In this document: positions 26,124 through 36,020 of the stretch, piece by piece
Layout: the number at the start of each line of letters is the position of its first letter
How positions within the stretch are numbered: position 1 is the stretch's first letter
Assembly (NCBI GenBank): GCA_017624115.1
Contig: JAGANQ010000071.1
Location: forward strand, 1-46,893
Direction of reading: 5' to 3'
Length of the DNA stretch: 46,893 bases
Origin: Lachnospiraceae bacterium
GTDB taxonomy: Bacteria > Bacillota > Clostridia > Lachnospirales > Lachnospiraceae
Program-made: the position numbers and the translations under genes
Notes under the pieces: generated by a model
What the model saw: the letters and a program-made list of their open reading frames with translations, nothing else
Database searches by the model: none
What the model was told of the DNA's origin: nothing

Positions 26124-26432
26124 ATGCAGATGTATCTTATCAGTGACAATATTGATACCTATACAGGTATGCGCCTTGCCGGCGTGGAAGGCAGTGTCGT
26201 GCATGATAAACAGGAATTAAAGGACATTCTTGATAAGGTTATGGCGGATAAAAGTATTGGCATTGTCCTGCTGACAGAAAAATTCGGCAGAGAATATCCG
26301 GATTTAATCAACGATGTCAAGCTGAACCACCGTCTTCCGCTTATCGTAGAGATTCCTGACCGTCATGGTACCGGGCGAAAGCCGAACTTCATTACGGACT
26401 ATGTAAATGAAGCCATCGGTCTGAAATTATAG
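26124..26432 (+). CDS. ntpG: V/A-type ATPase subunit F
   Basis: This 102-residue protein is of the V-ATPase F family (YLISDNIDTYTGMRLAGVEG, IGIVLLTEKF), a Rossmann-like subunit on the central stalk with D. I start it at the ATG at 26124, with AGGAGG 7 bases upstream; the upstream in-frame GTG at 26094 overlaps ntpK. It corresponds to NtpG in Enterococcus nomenclature. Confidence 0.9.
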   Translation: MQMYLISDNIDTYTGMRLAGVEGSVVHDKQELKDILDKVMADKSIGIVLLTEKFGREYPDLINDVKLNHRLPLIVEIPDRHGTGRKPNFITDYVNEAIGLKL

Positions 26433-26446
26433 GAAGGAGGCCGCAT

Positions 26447-27022
26447 ATGACAACGGAGGAAAAATTAAAGCATTTTCTGGAGGCATCTATTGAAAGTGCG
26501 ACCGCACAAAGTACCAGGCTCATTGATGATTACACAGAAGCTCTTGAGAAGATTTTCGAGGATCATAAGCTTGACGTGCAGCGTAAAGCTGATTTGCAGC
26601 TTCGCCTTGGCAAGGACAGTCTGGAACGTGAAATAAACAAGGAGCTTTCCAGAGAACAAATCAGAATCAAACGTGAAACCTCAAAAAAGCTGGAAGAGTG
26701 GAAGGATATGATTTTCCATGAAGTGCAGGATTTACTGGAAGAATATATGGCAACACCTGATTATCAGCAGCTGCTGATCAGACAAATTAATGAAGCTGCT
26801 GCATTTGCCGGCAAAGATGAAATTATTATCTACATCGACCCGGCAGATTCCTCCGAGATTTACAGTCTCGAAGCTGCCACCCACACTCATCTGACGGTCA
26901 GCGAAACCAGCTTTATGGGCGGCACCCGTGCCATAATTAAATCCAGAAACCTATTAATCGACAACTCCTTTGAAACTCAGTTAAAAGAAGCCAAGGAAGC
27001 GTTTACATTTATCAATAAATAA
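26447..27022 (+). CDS. ntpE: V/A-type ATPase subunit E
   Basis: This 191-residue protein has a long N-terminal helix (about 1-100, KLEEWKDMIFHEVQDLLEEY) and a compact C-terminal domain ending LLIDNSFETQL, the pattern of the peripheral-stalk E subunit that pairs with G/H. It has GGAGG upstream and lies 14 bases after subunit F. In most related operons E is next to I-K-C; here it is directly before A. Confidence 0.88.
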   Translation: MTTEEKLKHFLEASIESATAQSTRLIDDYTEALEKIFEDHKLDVQRKADLQLRLGKDSLEREINKELSREQIRIKRETSKKLEEWKDMIFHEVQDLLEEYMATPDYQQLLIRQINEAAAFAGKDEIIIYIDPADSSEIYSLEAATHTHLTVSETSFMGGTRAIIKSRNLLIDNSFETQLKEAKEAFTFINK

Positions 27023-27036
27023 AAGGAGCAGCTCCT

Positions 27037-28803
27037 ATGACAAAGACAGGAAAAATATTCGGTATCAATGGACCGGTTATTTATTTAAAAGGAAATACCG
27101 GCTTTAAAATGTCTGAGATGGTGTATGTCGGCAGGGAAAAGCTCGTCGGTGAGGTCATTGGTCTGACCTCGGAGCAGACTACCATTCAGGTATTTGAGGA
27201 AACCTCCGGTCTGAAGCCGGGTGAAGAGGTTATTGCTACCGGCAATGCCATCTCTGTTACACTGGCTCCCGGAATTATCACCAATATTTTTGATGGTATC
27301 GAAAGACCATTAAATGAAATTGCCAAAAATTCCGGTGCCTACATCAGCCGCGGTGTCAGCGTAGACAGTCTGGATACCGGCAAGCTATGGAAAACACATA
27401 TTACCGTCAAGCCGGGACAGATGCTCTACGGAGGCAGTATCATCGCAGAGGTTCCTGAGACTTCTGCTGTTGTCCATAAGGTTATGGTTCCGCCGGATGT
27501 AGAGGGTGTCGTTCTCTCTGTTGTATCGGACGGCGAATATACAATCAATGACACTCTGGTCACCCTGCAGTTAGAAAACGGAAAAGAACTCAATCTCACA
27601 ATGACCCAGAAATGGTCTATCCGTATTCCAAGACCTGCACACGAGCGTTTCGCTGCTTCAAGACCCCTTGTCACCGGGCAGCGTATCCTTGATACTTTGT
27701 TTCCGATTGCGAAGGGCGGCACAGCAGCCGTCCCTGGCGGCTTTGGTACAGGAAAAACCATGACACAGCACCAGATTGCCAAGTGGTCGGATGCCGATAT
27801 CATCGTCTACATCGGCTGCGGCGAGCGTGGAAACGAGATGACACAGGTGCTGGAGGATTTCTCCAAACTGGTGGACCCGAAATCCGGCAATCCGCTGATG
27901 GACCGTACTGTGTTAATTGCCAATACCTCTAATATGCCGGTGGCTGCGCGTGAAGCAAGCATTTACACCGGTATCACACTGGCAGAATATTACCGGGATA
28001 TGGGATATCATGTAGCTATCATGGCAGACTCTACTTCCCGCTGGGCAGAGGCTCTGCGTGAATTATCAGGCCGTCTGGAGGAAATGCCTGCCGAAGAAGG
28101 CTTCCCGGCATATCTGGCATCCCGTCTGTCCGCCTTCTATGAAAGAGCGGGTATGATGAGAAATCTGAACGGAACGGAAGGCTCTGTATCGATTATCGGT
28201 GCTGTATCTCCGCAGGGCGGTGATTTCTCCGAGCCTGTCACTCAGAACACCAAGCGCTTTGTGCGCTGTTTCTGGGGACTGGACAAATCCCTTGCCTACG
28301 CGAGACATTTCCCGGCTATCCACTGGCTCACCAGCTACAGCGAATATCTGTCAGACCTCGCTCCCTGGTATGCGAAAAATGTAGGGCCTGACTTTGTGGA
28401 TTACCGCAATCAGATTGTGGCTATCTTAAATCAGGAAAGCAGTCTCATGGAGATTGTAAAACTGATTGGAAGTGATGTACTCCCGGATGACCAGAAGCTT
28501 ACATTGGAAATTGCCCGCGTCATCCGTCTCGGCTTTCTGCAGCAGAATGCTTTTCACCCGGAGGACACCTGTGTGCCGCTGGAAAAGCAGATGAAAATGA
28601 TGGAAACCATTCTTTATTTGTACGAAAAGTCCCGTGCACTCATCACCATGGGAATGCCGATGTCCATCTTAAAAGAGGATTCTATTTTTGATAAAGTCAT
28701 TTCCATCAAATATGATGTTGCAAATAAGGATTTATATAAATTCGATGAATATAAAAAGGCTATCGACACCTTCTACGATAAGGTTTTAGAGAAAAACGCA
28801 TAA
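27037..28803 (+). CDS. ntpA: V/A-type ATPase catalytic subunit A
   Basis: This is a 588-residue catalytic subunit. The N-terminal beta barrel ([14 protein letters not shown]) is followed by the long non-homologous insert that distinguishes A from B (about 110-190). Walker A is PGGFGTGKT (233-241), with the catalytic glutamate in GCGERGNEM, and Walker B lies near [19 protein letters not shown]. The C-terminal helical domain completes the family length. It hydrolyses or makes ATP at the A-B interface. An AGGAG site lies about 9 bases before the ATG. Confidence 0.95.
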   Translation: MTKTGKIFGINGPVIYLKGNTGFKMSEMVYVGREKLVGEVIGLTSEQTTIQVFEETSGLKPGEEVIATGNAISVTLAPGIITNIFDGIERPLNEIAKNSGAYISRGVSVDSLDTGKLWKTHITVKPGQMLYGGSIIAEVPETSAVVHKVMVPPDVEGVVLSVVSDGEYTINDTLVTLQLENGKELNLTMTQKWSIRIPRPAHERFAASRPLVTGQRILDTLFPIAKGGTAAVPGGFGTGKTMTQHQIAKWSDADIIVYIGCGERGNEMTQVLEDFSKLVDPKSGNPLMDRTVLIANTSNMPVAAREASIYTGITLAEYYRDMGYHVAIMADSTSRWAEALRELSGRLEEMPAEEGFPAYLASRLSAFYERAGMMRNLNGTEGSVSIIGAVSPQGGDFSEPVTQNTKRFVRCFWGLDKSLAYARHFPAIHWLTSYSEYLSDLAPWYAKNVGPDFVDYRNQIVAILNQESSLMEIVKLIGSDVLPDDQKLTLEIARVIRLGFLQQNAFHPEDTCVPLEKQMKMMETILYLYEKSRALITMGMPMSILKEDSIFDKVISIKYDVANKDLYKFDEYKKAIDTFYDKVLEKNA

Positions 28804-28817
28804 AGGAGGCACGCATT

Positions 28818-30185
28818 ATGGTAATTGAATATTTGGGATTAGCGGAAATCAACGGCCCTCTGGTCGCGATAGAGGGTGTGTCCGGTGCTTCCTATGACGA
28901 AATCGTACAGATTACCGTAGACGGCAAGGAGAAGAAAACCGGAAGAATCGTGGAAATCTATGAGGACAAGGCTGTCATTCAGGTATTTGAAGGCACCGAC
29001 AATATGTCCCTTGAAAATACTCACACACGGTTCACCGGACATCCGCTGGAGCTGTCACTCTCCCCGGATATCCTGGGCCGTACCTTCAATGGTATCGGAC
29101 GCCCGATTGACGGTCTGGGGGACATTATCCCGGAAAAGAAAGCTGATGTAAACGGAAAACCGTTAAACCCCGTAACCCGTGAATATCCCCGTAATTATAT
29201 CCGTACCGGAATCTCTGCCATTGATGGCTTAACGACGCTGATTCGCGGACAGAAGCTGCCGATTTTTTCAGGAAATGGTCTGCCGCATGACCAGCTCGCT
29301 GCACAGATTGTACAGCAGGCTTCTCTCGGTGATAATTCTGACGAAAAATTCGCGATTGTATTCGCCGCTATGGGCGTTAAATATGACGTTGCTGACTTTT
29401 TCCGCAGAACCTTCGAGGAGAGCGGTGTTGCCTCTCATGTCGCGATGTTTTTAAATCTGGCAAATGACCCGGTTGTTGAGCGTCTGATTACACCGAAGGT
29501 GGCACTGACTGCCGCCGAATATCTGGCATTTGAAAAGGGTATGCACATTCTCGTTATTCTGACCGATATGACCTCCTTTGCCGAGGCAATGCGTGAAGTA
29601 TCCTCCAGCAAGGGTGAAATCCCGTCACGAAAGGGTTATCCGGGTTATCTGTACAGCGAACTCGCTACCATCTATGAGCGTGCCGGTATCGTGGCAGGTG
29701 CAGGCGGTTCTGTGACACAGATTCCGATTCTTACCATGCCAAACGATGATATCACGCACCCGATTCCAGACCTGACCGGATATATCACGGAGGGACAGAT
29801 TGTTCTTGACCGTACACTGCACGGACAGTCCATATATCCGCCGATTAATGTGCTGCCTTCCCTCTCCCGTCTGATGAAGGACGGCATCGGTGAGGGCTAC
29901 ACGAGAGAAGACCATCAGGACGTTGCCAACCAGCTCTTCTCCTGTTATGCCAAGGTAGGCGAAGCGAGAAATCTGGCTTCAGTTATCGGCGAAGATGAAC
30001 TGTCCCCTCTGGATAAGAAATATCTGGAGTTTGGCAGGGCGTTTGAGCACGAGTTTGTCGGTCAGGGCGCCGAGGAAAACCGTACCATTATTGAAACACT
30101 GGAAATTGGCTGGAAGCTGCTGCGGCTGCTGCCGCGGGAAGAGCTTGACCGTATCAATACAAAAATACTGGATAAGTATTATTAA
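28818..30185 (+). CDS. ntpB: V/A-type ATPase subunit B
   Basis: This 455-residue non-catalytic nucleotide-binding subunit lies 14 bases after A. It contains [34 protein letters not shown], where the degenerate P-loop replaces Walker A (here given only for recognition: SGNGLPH). [21 protein letters not shown] and the C-terminal [18 protein letters not shown] also match. It alternates with A in the head hexamer. The ribosome site is AGGAGG. Confidence 0.95.
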   Translation: MVIEYLGLAEINGPLVAIEGVSGASYDEIVQITVDGKEKKTGRIVEIYEDKAVIQVFEGTDNMSLENTHTRFTGHPLELSLSPDILGRTFNGIGRPIDGLGDIIPEKKADVNGKPLNPVTREYPRNYIRTGISAIDGLTTLIRGQKLPIFSGNGLPHDQLAAQIVQQASLGDNSDEKFAIVFAAMGVKYDVADFFRRTFEESGVASHVAMFLNLANDPVVERLITPKVALTAAEYLAFEKGMHILVILTDMTSFAEAMREVSSSKGEIPSRKGYPGYLYSELATIYERAGIVAGAGGSVTQIPILTMPNDDITHPIPDLTGYITEGQIVLDRTLHGQSIYPPINVLPSLSRLMKDGIGEGYTREDHQDVANQLFSCYAKVGEARNLASVIGEDELSPLDKKYLEFGRAFEHEFVGQGAEENRTIIETLEIGWKLLRLLPREELDRINTKILDKYY

Positions 30186-30206
30186 GGTTTTATACGAGGT
30201 GACTTT

Positions 30207-30827
30207 ATGGATCCGAATACATTTCCCACGAAGGGTAATTTAATACTGGCAAAGAATTCCCTCCTTCTGGCAAAGCAGGGCTATGAGCTGATGGATAAGA
30301 AACGAAATATTCTTATCCGTGAGCTTATGAACTTAATTGAAGAAGCGAAAGGAATTCAGTCTGAAATCGACCAGACCTTCACACGCGCCTATAAGGCACT
30401 GCAGATGGCAAATGTGGAGCTGGGCATCCGAAATGTGCAGGAAATCTCCCGCACGGTTCCTATTGAGGATTCTATCACGATTAAAACCCGCAGTATCATG
30501 GGCACGGAAATCCCTCTCGTGGAACACACGCCTTCCCATGATATGCCTACCTACGCCTTTTACAGCACCCGTATGTCTCTCGACCGGGCAAGAGCAGAAT
30601 TCCAGAAGGTAAAGGAGCTGACAATCCGTCTTTCTATGGTAGAAAATTCCGCTTACCGCCTGGCGTCCAATATTAAGAAAACGCAGAAACGCGCCAACGC
30701 GCTTAAGAATATCACAATTCCGACCTATACAGAACGGGTTAAGAGTATTACAAATGCACTGGAGGAGAAGGAAAGAGAGGAATTCACAAGACTGAAGGTC
30801 ATTAAGAGGAATATCAGCAAAAAATGA
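30207..30827 (+). CDS. ntpD: V/A-type ATPase central-stalk subunit D
   Basis: This 206-residue helical protein forms the rotor axle of the complex. The N-terminal helix motif FPTKGNLILAKNSLLLAKQGYELMDKKR is typical, as is the C-terminal helix with TQKRANALKNITIPTY. It is the last gene of the nine-gene operon. Its TGA stop codon (30825-30827) is itself part of the terminator stem that follows. Confidence 0.94.
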   Translation: MDPNTFPTKGNLILAKNSLLLAKQGYELMDKKRNILIRELMNLIEEAKGIQSEIDQTFTRAYKALQMANVELGIRNVQEISRTVPIEDSITIKTRSIMGTEIPLVEHTPSHDMPTYAFYSTRMSLDRARAEFQKVKELTIRLSMVENSAYRLASNIKKTQKRANALKNITIPTYTERVKSITNALEEKEREEFTRLKVIKRNISKK

Positions 30828-30851
30828 GTGGAGCAGCTCCACTCATTTTTT
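30821..30851. terminator. Bidirectional terminator shared by the V/A-ATPase and ABC-F genes
   Basis: A 14-base inverted repeat (AAAATGAGTGGAGC, one base, then its exact complement) spans 30821-30849, followed by T to 30851 on the plus strand and a T run on the minus strand. The stem holds the ntpD stop codon and stops 3 bases short of the ABC-F stop codon. Confidence 0.9.
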
Positions 30852-30853
30852 AT

Positions 30854-32407
30854 CTACAACACCTTCGTCGTCCACGCCGCACAGTTCCACACATCTGTCG
30901 CCAGTCCCTCATAAAACTCCGGCTCATGGCAGATTAACAGAATGCTGCCCTTGTACGCCTTAAGCGCGCGTTTCAGCTCGTCCTTGGCATCTACATCCAG
31001 ATGGTTCGTCGGCTCATCCAGAAGCAGCACATTCGTCTCCTTATTAATCAGCTCGCACAGACGCACCTTCGCCTGCTCACCTCCGCTTAAGACGCGCACC
31101 TGGCTTTCAATATGCTTCGTTGTCAGCCCGCACTTCGCCAGTGCAGAGCGCACCTCGTACTGGGAATAGGACGGAAACTCCTTCCAGATTTCCTCAATAC
31201 AGGTCGTTGTATTTCCCGGAGCCATCTCCTGCTCAAAATATCCGGTATAAAGATAATCCCCTAGCTCCACACTGCCGCTTAAAGCGGGTATTAGTCCCAA
31301 AATACTCTTAAGTAACGTCGTCTTGCCGATTCCGTTCGCGCCAGTCAGTACAATCTTCTGCCCGCGTTCCATTTCCAGATTAAGCGGCTTCGACAACGGC
31401 TCATCATAGCCGATTACCAACTCCTTTGTCTGGAAAATATAGCGTCCCGACGCTCTCGCTTCCTTAAAATTAAATTCCGGCTTCGGCTTCTCCTTCGCCA
31501 GCTCGATAACCTCCATTTTGTCCAGCTTCTTCTGTCTGGACATCGCCATATTTCTGGTTGCTACACGCGCCTTATTTCTGGCAACAAAATCCTCCAGTTC
31601 TTCTATCTCCTGCTGCTGGCGCTTATAAGCCGCCTCAAGCTGCGCCTTCTTTACCGCATAGACCTCCTGGAACTTATCATAATCACCGACATAACGGTTC
31701 AGTTCCTGATTTTCCATATGGTAAATCAGATTAACAACACTGTTAAGGAACGGGATATCATGGGAAATCAGAATAAACGCATTTTCATACTCATTCAGAT
31801 AACGCTTCAGCCACTCAATGTGCTGTACATCGAGATAATTCGTCGGCTCGTCCAAAAGCAGAATATCAGGCTTTTGCAGCAGCAATTTGCCTAAAAGCAC
31901 CTTCGTTCTCTGTCCGCCGCTCAGCTCCGTGACATCACGCTCCAGGCCGATATCCTCCAGTCCCAATGCACGGCCGACCTCTTCTACCTTTGCATCTATA
32001 ATATAAAAGTCATGAAGGGTAAGCGTATCCTGAATTGTACCCAGCTCCTCCATCATCTGCTCCATTTCCTTTTCATCAGCGTCACCCATGTTATCACAGA
32101 TATGGTTCATACGCTCCTCCAGCTCAAAAAGCCCGGCAAATGCAGACTTAAGGACATCACGGATTGTCATCCCCTTCTCCAATACTGCATGCTGGTCGAG
32201 ATACCCTACATGGACATTCTGTGCCCATTCTACTTTTCCCTCATCCGGCATTAGCTTTCCGGTAATGATATTCATAAAGGTTGACTTTCCCTCTCCATTC
32301 GCGCCTACCAGCCCGATATGCTCGCCCTTGAGCAGCCGGAATGATACATCCTTAAAAATTGCCCTGTCACCAAAACCATGGCTTAATTTCTCTACATTTA
32401 AAATCAT
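30854..32407 (-). CDS. ABC-F family ATP-binding protein
   Basis: This 517-residue protein has two ABC nucleotide-binding domains and no membrane segments, the hallmark of ABC-F. The first has GANGEGKST, LSGGQ, LLLDEPTNYLD and an SHD switch. A charged linker (about 240-310, KRQQQEIEELEDFVARNKARV) joins it to the second, with GANGIGKTT, LSGGEQ, LLLDEPTNHLD and CHE in place of SHD. ABC-F proteins act on ribosomes, some rescuing stalled translation and some giving antibiotic resistance. The linker is not evidently of a known resistance type, so a housekeeping (YbiT-like) role is more likely. It converges with the ATPase operon. Confidence 0.87.
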   Translation of the reverse strand: MILNVEKLSHGFGDRAIFKDVSFRLLKGEHIGLVGANGEGKSTFMNIITGKLMPDEGKVEWAQNVHVGYLDQHAVLEKGMTIRDVLKSAFAGLFELEERMNHICDNMGDADEKEMEQMMEELGTIQDTLTLHDFYIIDAKVEEVGRALGLEDIGLERDVTELSGGQRTKVLLGKLLLQKPDILLLDEPTNYLDVQHIEWLKRYLNEYENAFILISHDIPFLNSVVNLIYHMENQELNRYVGDYDKFQEVYAVKKAQLEAAYKRQQQEIEELEDFVARNKARVATRNMAMSRQKKLDKMEVIELAKEKPKPEFNFKEARASGRYIFQTKELVIGYDEPLSKPLNLEMERGQKIVLTGANGIGKTTLLKSILGLIPALSGSVELGDYLYTGYFEQEMAPGNTTTCIEEIWKEFPSYSQYEVRSALAKCGLTTKHIESQVRVLSGGEQAKVRLCELINKETNVLLLDEPTNHLDVDAKDELKRALKAYKGSILLICHEPEFYEGLATDVWNCAAWTTKVL

Positions 32408-32464
32408 TTCTCTAAAATCTCCTTTATTTCAGCCGATTCCAGTCTGTCAATTAACATCAAAATT

Positions 32465-32507
32465 TTAATTGACACCATTTTTACACCAATTCCATAATTG
32501 ACACCAT
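32465..32507 (+). promoter_or_regulatory. Direct repeats and predicted promoter upstream of the EAL gene
   Basis: AATTGACACCAT occurs twice (32467-32478 and 32496-32507), 29 bases apart. Each copy contains TTGACA. From the first TTGACA (32469-32474) an 18-base spacer leads to CATAAT (32493-32498), which overlaps the second copy. This would be a sound promoter whose -10 is covered if the second copy binds a protein. Between it and the gene at 32695 lie about 190 bases of AT-rich leader without a recognisable riboswitch. Confidence 0.4.
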
Positions 32508-32694
32508 AATTCTACATGAAAAATATCTTTATGGCAAGCAAAAACCCTCATCGTATGATAGCGAATCTCCATTAAAATATATTTTAAGATATCTATTGCT
32601 TTTAACTGATAAAATGTTTAAAATAATTATAAAAGGTTTCTTTTAATTATACAGCATCGACAACTTCTGCGGGGCAGAAAGGCGGTTTATAAAT

Positions 32695-34908
32695 ATGAAA
32701 AAAAACAACATGAAAAAGTTTATAATTATGTTGTTCGTATTACTTAGTATTGTAGTAACAGTTCTGGTTAGTTCTTATATGATTTTTAATGAACTGGAAA
32801 AGCAACTGCAGCAAAATCTTGAAGATGTGGCAAATCAGAACTCTCTCGCTTTACATAATAAAATACATTCCCAACATTTGCTTTTAGACAGCCTTTCGGA
32901 AAATTTACATGGAGTGACACCGGAAACAATAGAGGAAGCGCTGCAGTCTTTTACTATATTTTTGGAAGAATATGATTTAAAACGCTTTGCTTATGTATTT
33001 TTAGATGGAACCAGTTATTCTACCGATGGAGGCGTGGCAAATTTGTCTTATCGTGAATTTTTTCAACGAGGCATAAACGGAAAGGCAACGATAACGGGTA
33101 TGCTGAATGATGCACTGGAAGAAAGCCATGGTCATGTCAATGTTATGACAATTCCAATATATGATAACAGCGGAAAGGTAGAAGGAGTATTTGGTCTGAC
33201 TTATCATTCACAGACCTTTAATGATACATTGCAGATTGAATGTTTTGATGGAAACGGATATAACTGTGTATTTAACAGCGATGGGCAGATTATGGTCGCT
33301 ATGGGCAGTGAGACACTTCAACTGTCAGAAAATATATTTTCCGATATATTAGGTGCAGACCCACGTAATGCAGGTACAATAGAAAAACTGAAAAATCAGG
33401 TTGAAGAGAAGGCGGCTGGCGGAGGAACATTTTACCTGGCAGAAGAAAATTATTATTATTGTATGCCGGTGAACCTTATGAATGGTGATGTTACATGGTA
33501 TGTACTTACCATTATACCGGCAGATTTTTTGAAAAGCAGGGTTGTACCTATTCAAAAAAACCTGTATCTTATGGCTTTTATCGTATGTGCATTGATACTT
33601 ATCGGCGTGTCTCTCATCGTTATGATTTCAAAAGAGCGGCAAAAGATGATGATGCGTTATGCATACGAGGATCCTCTTACGAAGGGTGCTAATTATGCCA
33701 AATTCTGCTTTGACATGAATAAGAAATCAGGACGGCAGGGCTACATGGTTGCCATGGATATTACACATTTTAATAACATTAATATTGTTGCCGGAAAATC
33801 AGCAGGTGACATTATGATTCGTGATATATGGAAGATATTGACTGATCTGCTTGTTGGCGAAGAGTTTGCAGGTCATGTGCGGGAAGACCTCTTTATTATG
33901 TTCTTAAAGCCCGATGAGAAAGACCGTTTTCTTGAGAGATTAAGTCAGATTTCTATGTGCGTTAACAGACGTGCTAAGGAACTGTCGGTAAATGGAATTC
34001 ACTGCCGGTACGGAATTTATGATATGCAGGGTACGGAAGATCTGGAGGATGCTTACAGTAAAGCGCAGATTGCCAGAGAGCAGGCTAGAATACAGAAAAA
34101 ACCGTATTATGTTTTTTATAACGAAATGGATCATGCCAAGCTGCAGCAGGATCAACAGTTAGAAGAACGATTTGAGGAAGCACTTGCAGCAGAAGAGTTT
34201 GAAGTCTGGTACCAACCGAAGTATAGTGCTGATTCAGCCGAAATAGTAGGCAGTGAGGCACTGGTACGCTGGAGAGATAGGGATGGAAGTATGATTTCTC
34301 CGGGCAGATTTATCCCGTTGTTGGAGCAAAACGGAATGATTGCAAAGCTTGATGAGTACATGTTCCGTTCTGTATGCAGGCAGCAGTCGCAATGGCTTGC
34401 CAAGGGATATACGATATTTCCTGTGTCAATTAATTTAAGCCGTGCATCTCTGTATTATGCTGATATTGTAGAAAAATATAAGAATATCATGAATGAGAAT
34501 GGAGTGAATCCGAATTTCATACAGCTTGAGGTTACCGAGAGTACGATTGAGGGAAAGTCGGATATTCTCAGATTACTTGAAAAGTTCCGAAGCATGGGAA
34601 TTCGGATTCTTATGGACGATTTCGGTACCGGATATTCTTCGCTTGCCACACTGAATATGAGGTGCTTTGACACATTAAAGCTGGATAAAAGTTTAATTGA
34701 CCATATTGGAGATGAGAACGGAGATACGCTATTGTACTATGTTATCAGCATGGGACAGCATTTGGGACTTCATATCACAGCGGAGGGAGTCGAAAACAGG
34801 ATGCAGCTTGAGTTTTTACAAAAGAATCATTGTGATGACATACAGGGCTTTCTTTTTGCCAGACCAATGCCGACGGATCAGTTTGAAAAAATATTAACAG
34901 AACGGTAG
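32695..34908 (+). CDS. Membrane Cache-type sensor with degenerate GGDEF and intact EAL domain
   Basis: This is a 737-residue protein. TM1 is near 9-30, an extracellular Cache-like sensor spans about 40-280, and TM2 is at 289-311. A GGDEF-fold domain (about 322-475) has the catalytic motif replaced by REDLF (396-400), so cyclase activity should be lost. The EAL domain (about 492-735) keeps EALVRW (521-526), NLSR, QLEVTES, DDFGTGYSSL (641-650), KLDKSLID and AEGVEN, the metal- and substrate-binding set of active c-di-GMP phosphodiesterases. It should hydrolyse c-di-GMP under control of an external signal, perhaps with the GGDEF fold sensing GTP. A weak GGCGG site precedes the ATG. It is monocistronic, with a hairpin at 34980-35017. 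Confidence 0.9.
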   Translation: MKKNNMKKFIIMLFVLLSIVVTVLVSSYMIFNELEKQLQQNLEDVANQNSLALHNKIHSQHLLLDSLSENLHGVTPETIEEALQSFTIFLEEYDLKRFAYVFLDGTSYSTDGGVANLSYREFFQRGINGKATITGMLNDALEESHGHVNVMTIPIYDNSGKVEGVFGLTYHSQTFNDTLQIECFDGNGYNCVFNSDGQIMVAMGSETLQLSENIFSDILGADPRNAGTIEKLKNQVEEKAAGGGTFYLAEENYYYCMPVNLMNGDVTWYVLTIIPADFLKSRVVPIQKNLYLMAFIVCALILIGVSLIVMISKERQKMMMRYAYEDPLTKGANYAKFCFDMNKKSGRQGYMVAMDITHFNNINIVAGKSAGDIMIRDIWKILTDLLVGEEFAGHVREDLFIMFLKPDEKDRFLERLSQISMCVNRRAKELSVNGIHCRYGIYDMQGTEDLEDAYSKAQIAREQARIQKKPYYVFYNEMDHAKLQQDQQLEERFEEALAAEEFEVWYQPKYSADSAEIVGSEALVRWRDRDGSMISPGRFIPLLEQNGMIAKLDEYMFRSVCRQQSQWLAKGYTIFPVSINLSRASLYYADIVEKYKNIMNENGVNPNFIQLEVTESTIEGKSDILRLLEKFRSMGIRILMDDFGTGYSSLATLNMRCFDTLKLDKSLIDHIGDENGDTLLYYVISMGQHLGLHITAEGVENRMQLEFLQKNHCDDIQGFLFARPMPTDQFEKILTER

Positions 34909-34979
34909 CTTCCAAACTATTTGACGTCCAAATGATGTTCGGCAACATGGCTGGAAATAAAATAGGGAAATCACTACTT

Positions 34980-35017
34980 AGAGGATATTTTCTAAAGAAA
35001 TTTAGAAGATATCCTCT
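34980..35017. terminator. Terminator-like hairpin between the EAL and AraC genes
   Basis: A 17-base stem (left arm 34980-34996, right arm 35001-35017, one G-U position) with a GAAA tetraloop lies between the two convergent genes. The T run is short on both sides, but position and stability favour a shared terminator. Confidence 0.65.
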
Positions 35018-35032
35018 TTGCTTCCGGCTATA

Positions 35033-35884
35033 TCAGTTGGAAAATTTTTTGCGATATTGTTTTGGAGTAATCTCTTTGTATTTTTTGAAGGTCTTTATAA
35101 AATGGCTGCTGTCGCAAAACCCACAATCCTGTCCAATTTCCGTAATGGAGCAATCTGTTGCAGATAACATATTTGCGGCCTGCTCAATACGATAGTAATT
35201 TACGTAGTCGATAGGTGTCTGGTGTGTGATGGAATGAAAGAATCGATTAAAATATTTGGGCGTCATTCCGATTAGGGCTGCAAGCTCAGATACTGTGATG
35301 TGTTCAGAAAAATGCGATTCAATATATTCCATTACAGGCATAACCTGTTTGATACGTCTGGAATGGTCAGGAACATCCTGTTCATTTTCTATATAGTAGT
35401 GATGTTGAAGGATACTGGTAAACAGTCGGGTAATGTTACTTAAAGTTACTAATTCACAAAAAGATGTTTGAAAAGAGGAAAATAACTCCTCTATGACCGG
35501 ATAAATTTCTGTATGATAGTTTGCGTATAAAATGTAGGGTTGTAATTGTTTCCGATAAATAGGCCGGATATATGGTTTGGCATAATTAATATTTCTGTAC
35601 AGAGAGTGCAAATCGAACAGAAGACATTCGTAAATGCAATCGGACGGAAAACCGCCATGCAGCATACCGCCTGCAATTAAAAGAACGTCCCCTTCACCAG
35701 AAATAAATTCCTGTTCCTCCACACGGATGGAGAAAGTGCCTTGCAAAATACGTATGATTTCCCATTCTTTATGCCAGTGATAAGGCATATTATAACGCGG
35801 ATGTTCCTGATTAACATAATGATATTCTACCGGGAAATCCAGGGAACCGTGTTCCTGCTTTTCGTGAAAAGCGAAAGAGTGCAT
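35033..35884 (-). CDS. AraC-family transcriptional regulator of the fucose operon
   Basis: This 283-residue regulator has an N-terminal cupin-like sensing domain (about 15-150, NMPYHWHKEWEIIRILQG) and a C-terminal AraC double helix-turn-helix (about 183-281: ITVSELAALIGMTPKYFNRFF, then SITEIGQDCGFCDSSHFIKTF). It is transcribed away from fucI with a 136-base intergenic region that holds two half-sites 21 bases apart. It most likely activates fucI-fucU-GH95 in response to fucose or a derivative, and its own promoter overlaps one half-site. The effector is inferred from context. Confidence 0.87.
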   Translation of the reverse strand: MHSFAFHEKQEHGSLDFPVEYHYVNQEHPRYNMPYHWHKEWEIIRILQGTFSIRVEEQEFISGEGDVLLIAGGMLHGGFPSDCIYECLLFDLHSLYRNINYAKPYIRPIYRKQLQPYILYANYHTEIYPVIEELFSSFQTSFCELVTLSNITRLFTSILQHHYYIENEQDVPDHSRRIKQVMPVMEYIESHFSEHITVSELAALIGMTPKYFNRFFHSITHQTPIDYVNYYRIEQAANMLSATDCSITEIGQDCGFCDSSHFIKTFKKYKEITPKQYRKKFSN

Positions 35885-35915
35885 AAAATATACTCCTTAA
35901 ACTCAAAAAGATACT

Positions 35916-35995
35916 ATTATACAATTAATAATGATATTAACACAAGACCATATGATATTGCAATGCTAAAATACAATTAAAGTAAAAAATACAAT
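35916..35995. promoter_or_regulatory. Divergent AraC/fucI control region with AraC-type half-sites
   Basis: ATGATATT occurs at 35931-35938 and 35952-35959, exactly 21 bases apart, which is the two-turn spacing typical of AraC-family binding. Toward fucI, TACAAT (35990-35995) is a candidate -10 without a real -35, as expected for an activated promoter. Toward the regulator, TATAAT on the minus strand (35916-35921), with TTGTGT 18 bases upstream, overlaps the first half-site, suggesting autoregulation. Confidence 0.55.
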
Positions 35996-36020
35996 ATAAG
36001 GTTCATGTAAGGGGGTTATT

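Noticed and set aside
32520..32694. c-di-GMP riboswitch or sigma-D (flagellar) promoter before the EAL gene
   Set aside because: I looked for the conserved c-di-GMP-I core and for a clear TAAA/GCCGATAA pair. Only a weak ACTGATAA with a poor partner was found.
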